23,483 nt of DNA, taken from assembly GCA_000697335.1 (NCBI GenBank), contig JNEM01010495.1, positions 1 to 23,483 of the forward strand, read 5' to 3'. The position numbers were made by a program, and so were the translations under genes. Shown here one piece after another: positions 21,415-23,483 of the stretch. The stretch comes from Conidiobolus incongruus B7586 (lineage: Eukaryota > Entomophthoromycota > Entomophthoromycetes > Entomophthorales > Conidiobolaceae). The number at the start of each line of letters is the position of its first letter. Within the stretch, counting starts at the first letter, position 1. Under the pieces are notes generated by a model. The model searched no databases. It saw nothing but the letters and a program-made list of their open reading frames with translations, and had not been told where the DNA came from.

Positions 21415-22068
21415 AATCAACGTTTCCAAGGTTGATCAAATTTGATCACCCTTGCCAAAGTCTTACATGAAGTTCAGACCCCAAGGGGGTAAGCCTCAAC
21501 ATCAATCCTGGAAGACTAGCTTGATTGGCTGTTAGAAACCAAAGGTATATGTTTATATCAGTATCAATGTCTTGATCCATCTTTACAGGAAAATGAAAAC
21601 ATTTGAAAGTCTTATTTGATTTAAGTTGAATATACAAATATTTACGATTATTACATAATTTGCTCGAGTGATGAGGCTGCATATAATTACCATGCACCAA
21701 AGGTATTTTATTATTTTGTTGAGTAAGCTTTGATTAAATTTGTAATGAGACCTTCTTAATCTTTCTTTTATTCTTTTTATCTTAATATATTTGTTCACCT
21801 TTTTTATTATTATTTGAGCTTTAAATTTAAATATCAAAATAATGTGATATTATTCAATATTAAATTTGATAACTCTTTTAGATACCTTTTCTAAAAAGTT
21901 TTAATTTATCCATTTAGTTGCTTTTCTCATCTTATGACAATTTTCATAGTAAATTTTTTTCTGAAATTATTTGATTTATAGCTTGTTGTGAGAATGATAA
22001 AGATGATATATTCTCCTAATATTTTTTATATATCAAATAAAACAAAAAGAAAGTAACCTATTGTTAAA
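21415..22068 (-). repeat. Dispersed repeat, copy B (inverted relative to copy A)
   Basis: The reverse complement of this segment aligns along about 650 nt with 705-1395 through four colinear anchors. In the best ungapped block (21476-21535) 13 of 60 bases differ from copy A and 12 of these are transitions. Spacing between anchors differs by only a few bases, so the two copies diverged mainly by substitution and small indels. As in copy A, the end near the block (about 21420-21540) is richer in GC than the rest. Overlapping frames of about 84 codons run through it, but the pattern of differences shows no coding constraint, so I do not call a gene. Family unknown. Confidence 0.85.
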
Positions 22069-23039
22069 GTTTGTGTATAAAAATCAAAAGCCCAAATTCC
22101 TTTTTAGTGTTTATTTTACTTGAAAGCTTAACAACTATTCTTAATTTTAAGTAAATTTAAAATACAAAGCTAAATTTTTTTATATATAATAATACATTAT
22201 TATCAGTATTAATGACCAAATTAATAAAGACTTAGACTATTTAAATTAATTTAATATTCAACCTTTTTTATAATTATATTAATAATAACAATAATGAAAT
22301 AAAGTTGTTAAATATTTATAAAAAATAATACCAAGTTTATTAATCTTATTATATTTTTTTATTTTAAAAGCAAATAATATTAAATTATTTATATCTTATA
22401 TATAAGTTTTAAGTAATTGGATATATTTAACCAAGGATTCATGAATCAATAGAGTTTGAAGAAATTATATATATTATATTAATTAAAAATAAGACTAAAT
22501 TAGAACTAAGTATTATAAGGATAATTACAAAAGCTATTTGATGAAATTCTAGCTTGTTTTTATATTTTGAAAATAGAAAATAAATAAAAAAAATTAATAT
22601 TTGACTTAAGATAACCATAAGATATATAATGCTATTATCTTAGATTTGAAACAATAGGAAATTTTTGATTTTTGATTTTTGATATATATATATTAGTTTC
22701 AAATAATAAAATATAAACATAATAAATAAAAAAATATATAGCTCTAAATTTAAATATATAATAGTTGTTATAGATTATAAAATTAATTTTTAAAATTTTT
22801 ATTTAATTTAATTATAAATAAAATATATAATAATCAATATAGGTTTTTTATTTTAATATTAGCTAAATTTAACTAAAAATATTTTAAAATCAATTGAAAT
22901 TTATAAGTAATTTTTAATAATATAGCATTATTTAAATTAATTATTTATTATTAGGTAAATTACTTTAAAGTTAAGGTAGAAATAATTTAAAACCTGTTAA
23001 AATTTAAAAAACTAATTTTAATTGTTATTCTTTTAAAAA
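22069..23039. other. AT-rich right flank, no gene seen
   Basis: Extremely AT-rich sequence with no credible reading frame. It includes a short tandem array at 22662-22682 followed by alternating AT. The repeat D2 match begins near its right end. Confidence 0.6.
22662..22682 (+). repeat. Three tandem copies of TTTTTGA
   Basis: Three perfect 7-nt units followed directly by an alternating AT run. A minor simple-sequence tract. Confidence 0.9.
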
Positions 23040-23345
23040 TTATTAATAAGGTTAGAAAATATAAAGATATTTTTTTATTTTCACTAAAGAATTATTAAAA
23101 TACTCTAATATTAATTATATAAGTATTTTATTTATATTAAAGTTTTAATTGAAATTAATTAAAAAGAATATAAAATAAATACCTTATAATTTAACTAAAG
23201 CTTAAAGAAAATTAGAGTAATTATTATTAAACAAAACTTATTAGAGTATAATTTAAGATTAAAGTTTTTATAATAAATAATTATAATTAATAAATCTTAA
23301 ATCCTTTTATATAATCTTTTATTAAAATATAAACTAAAATATTAA
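23040..23345 (+). repeat. AT-rich dispersed repeat, copy D2
   Basis: Same orientation as copy D1. Exact anchors of 20 nt (23173-23192) and 18 nt (23285-23302) match 10246-10265 and 10357-10374 with nearly identical spacing. Sequence before the first anchor (from about 23040) still aligns loosely with 10125-10245. It may continue to the window end, where AT richness makes the limit impossible to judge by eye. Confidence 0.75.
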
Positions 23346-23483
23346 ATCAAGTTAAATTAATCTTTTTTATAAATATATTAAAATAAATATTATATTTATA
23401 AACAATTGTTAATTATTATCATAAATTAAAATATTAAATATAATTTTTATTTAATTTTTAAAGAAAATTAATTAATAATAAAT

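Noticed and set aside
21446-21837. Two overlapping minus-strand frames of 84 codons
   Set aside because: They lie wholly inside repeat copy B, have no recognisable domain, and the alignment to copy A does not favour either frame.
1-23483. tRNA genes, CRISPR arrays, biosynthetic or toxin gene clusters
   Set aside because: No tRNA-like cloverleaf with a GGTTCGA-type arm and no regularly spaced direct repeats were seen; the genes are unlinked housekeeping functions.

Overview
This window comes from the nuclear genome of a very AT-rich eukaryote, most likely a fungus. The genes have short spliceosomal introns (mostly 50-57 nt, donors beginning GTA, acceptors usually TAG or CAG). Protein families and domain layouts fit a fungus: a UBR1-type N-recognin, FIP1, FMC1, a TMEM135-like membrane protein, and a small Ser/Asn-rich secreted protein with a GPI-anchor-type tail. 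The low GC, intron size and metazoan-like FIP1 tail would suit an early-diverging (zygomycete-type, for example Conidiobolus-like) fungus, but that placement is inference.

Layout from left to right: an AT-rich flank carrying copy A of a dispersed repeat (about 705-1395); a single-exon TMEM135-like membrane protein gene (1872-3902, +); a small secreted, probably GPI-anchored protein (4211-4606, -); about 2 kb of AT-rich spacer; FIP1 in eight exons (6560-8196, +); FMC1 in three exons (9228-9712, +); an AT-rich spacer holding repeat D1 and then a GC-raised, hairpin-bearing non-coding island (about 11430-11760) that may be an RNA gene; mitochondrial aspartate aminotransferase (12277-13548, -); UBR1 in four exons (14681-20849, -); and an AT-rich right flank with repeat copy B (about 21415-22068, inverted relative to A) and repeat D2 (about 23110-23345).

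The genes are independent housekeeping units with no sign of an operon or biosynthetic cluster. Two, and possibly three, concern mitochondria or lipid organelles: AAT (malate-aspartate shuttle), FMC1 (ATP synthase assembly) and the TMEM135-like protein. FIP1 acts in mRNA 3'-end formation and UBR1 in N-degron ubiquitylation. FMC1, FIP1 and the UBR1 ends were recovered by joining exons in phase; the intact domains across each junction support the models.

I found no convincing new multi-gene system. The observations most worth following are the candidate structured RNA near 11.4-11.8 kb and two families of diverged dispersed repeats, one forming a 20-kb-apart inverted pair.
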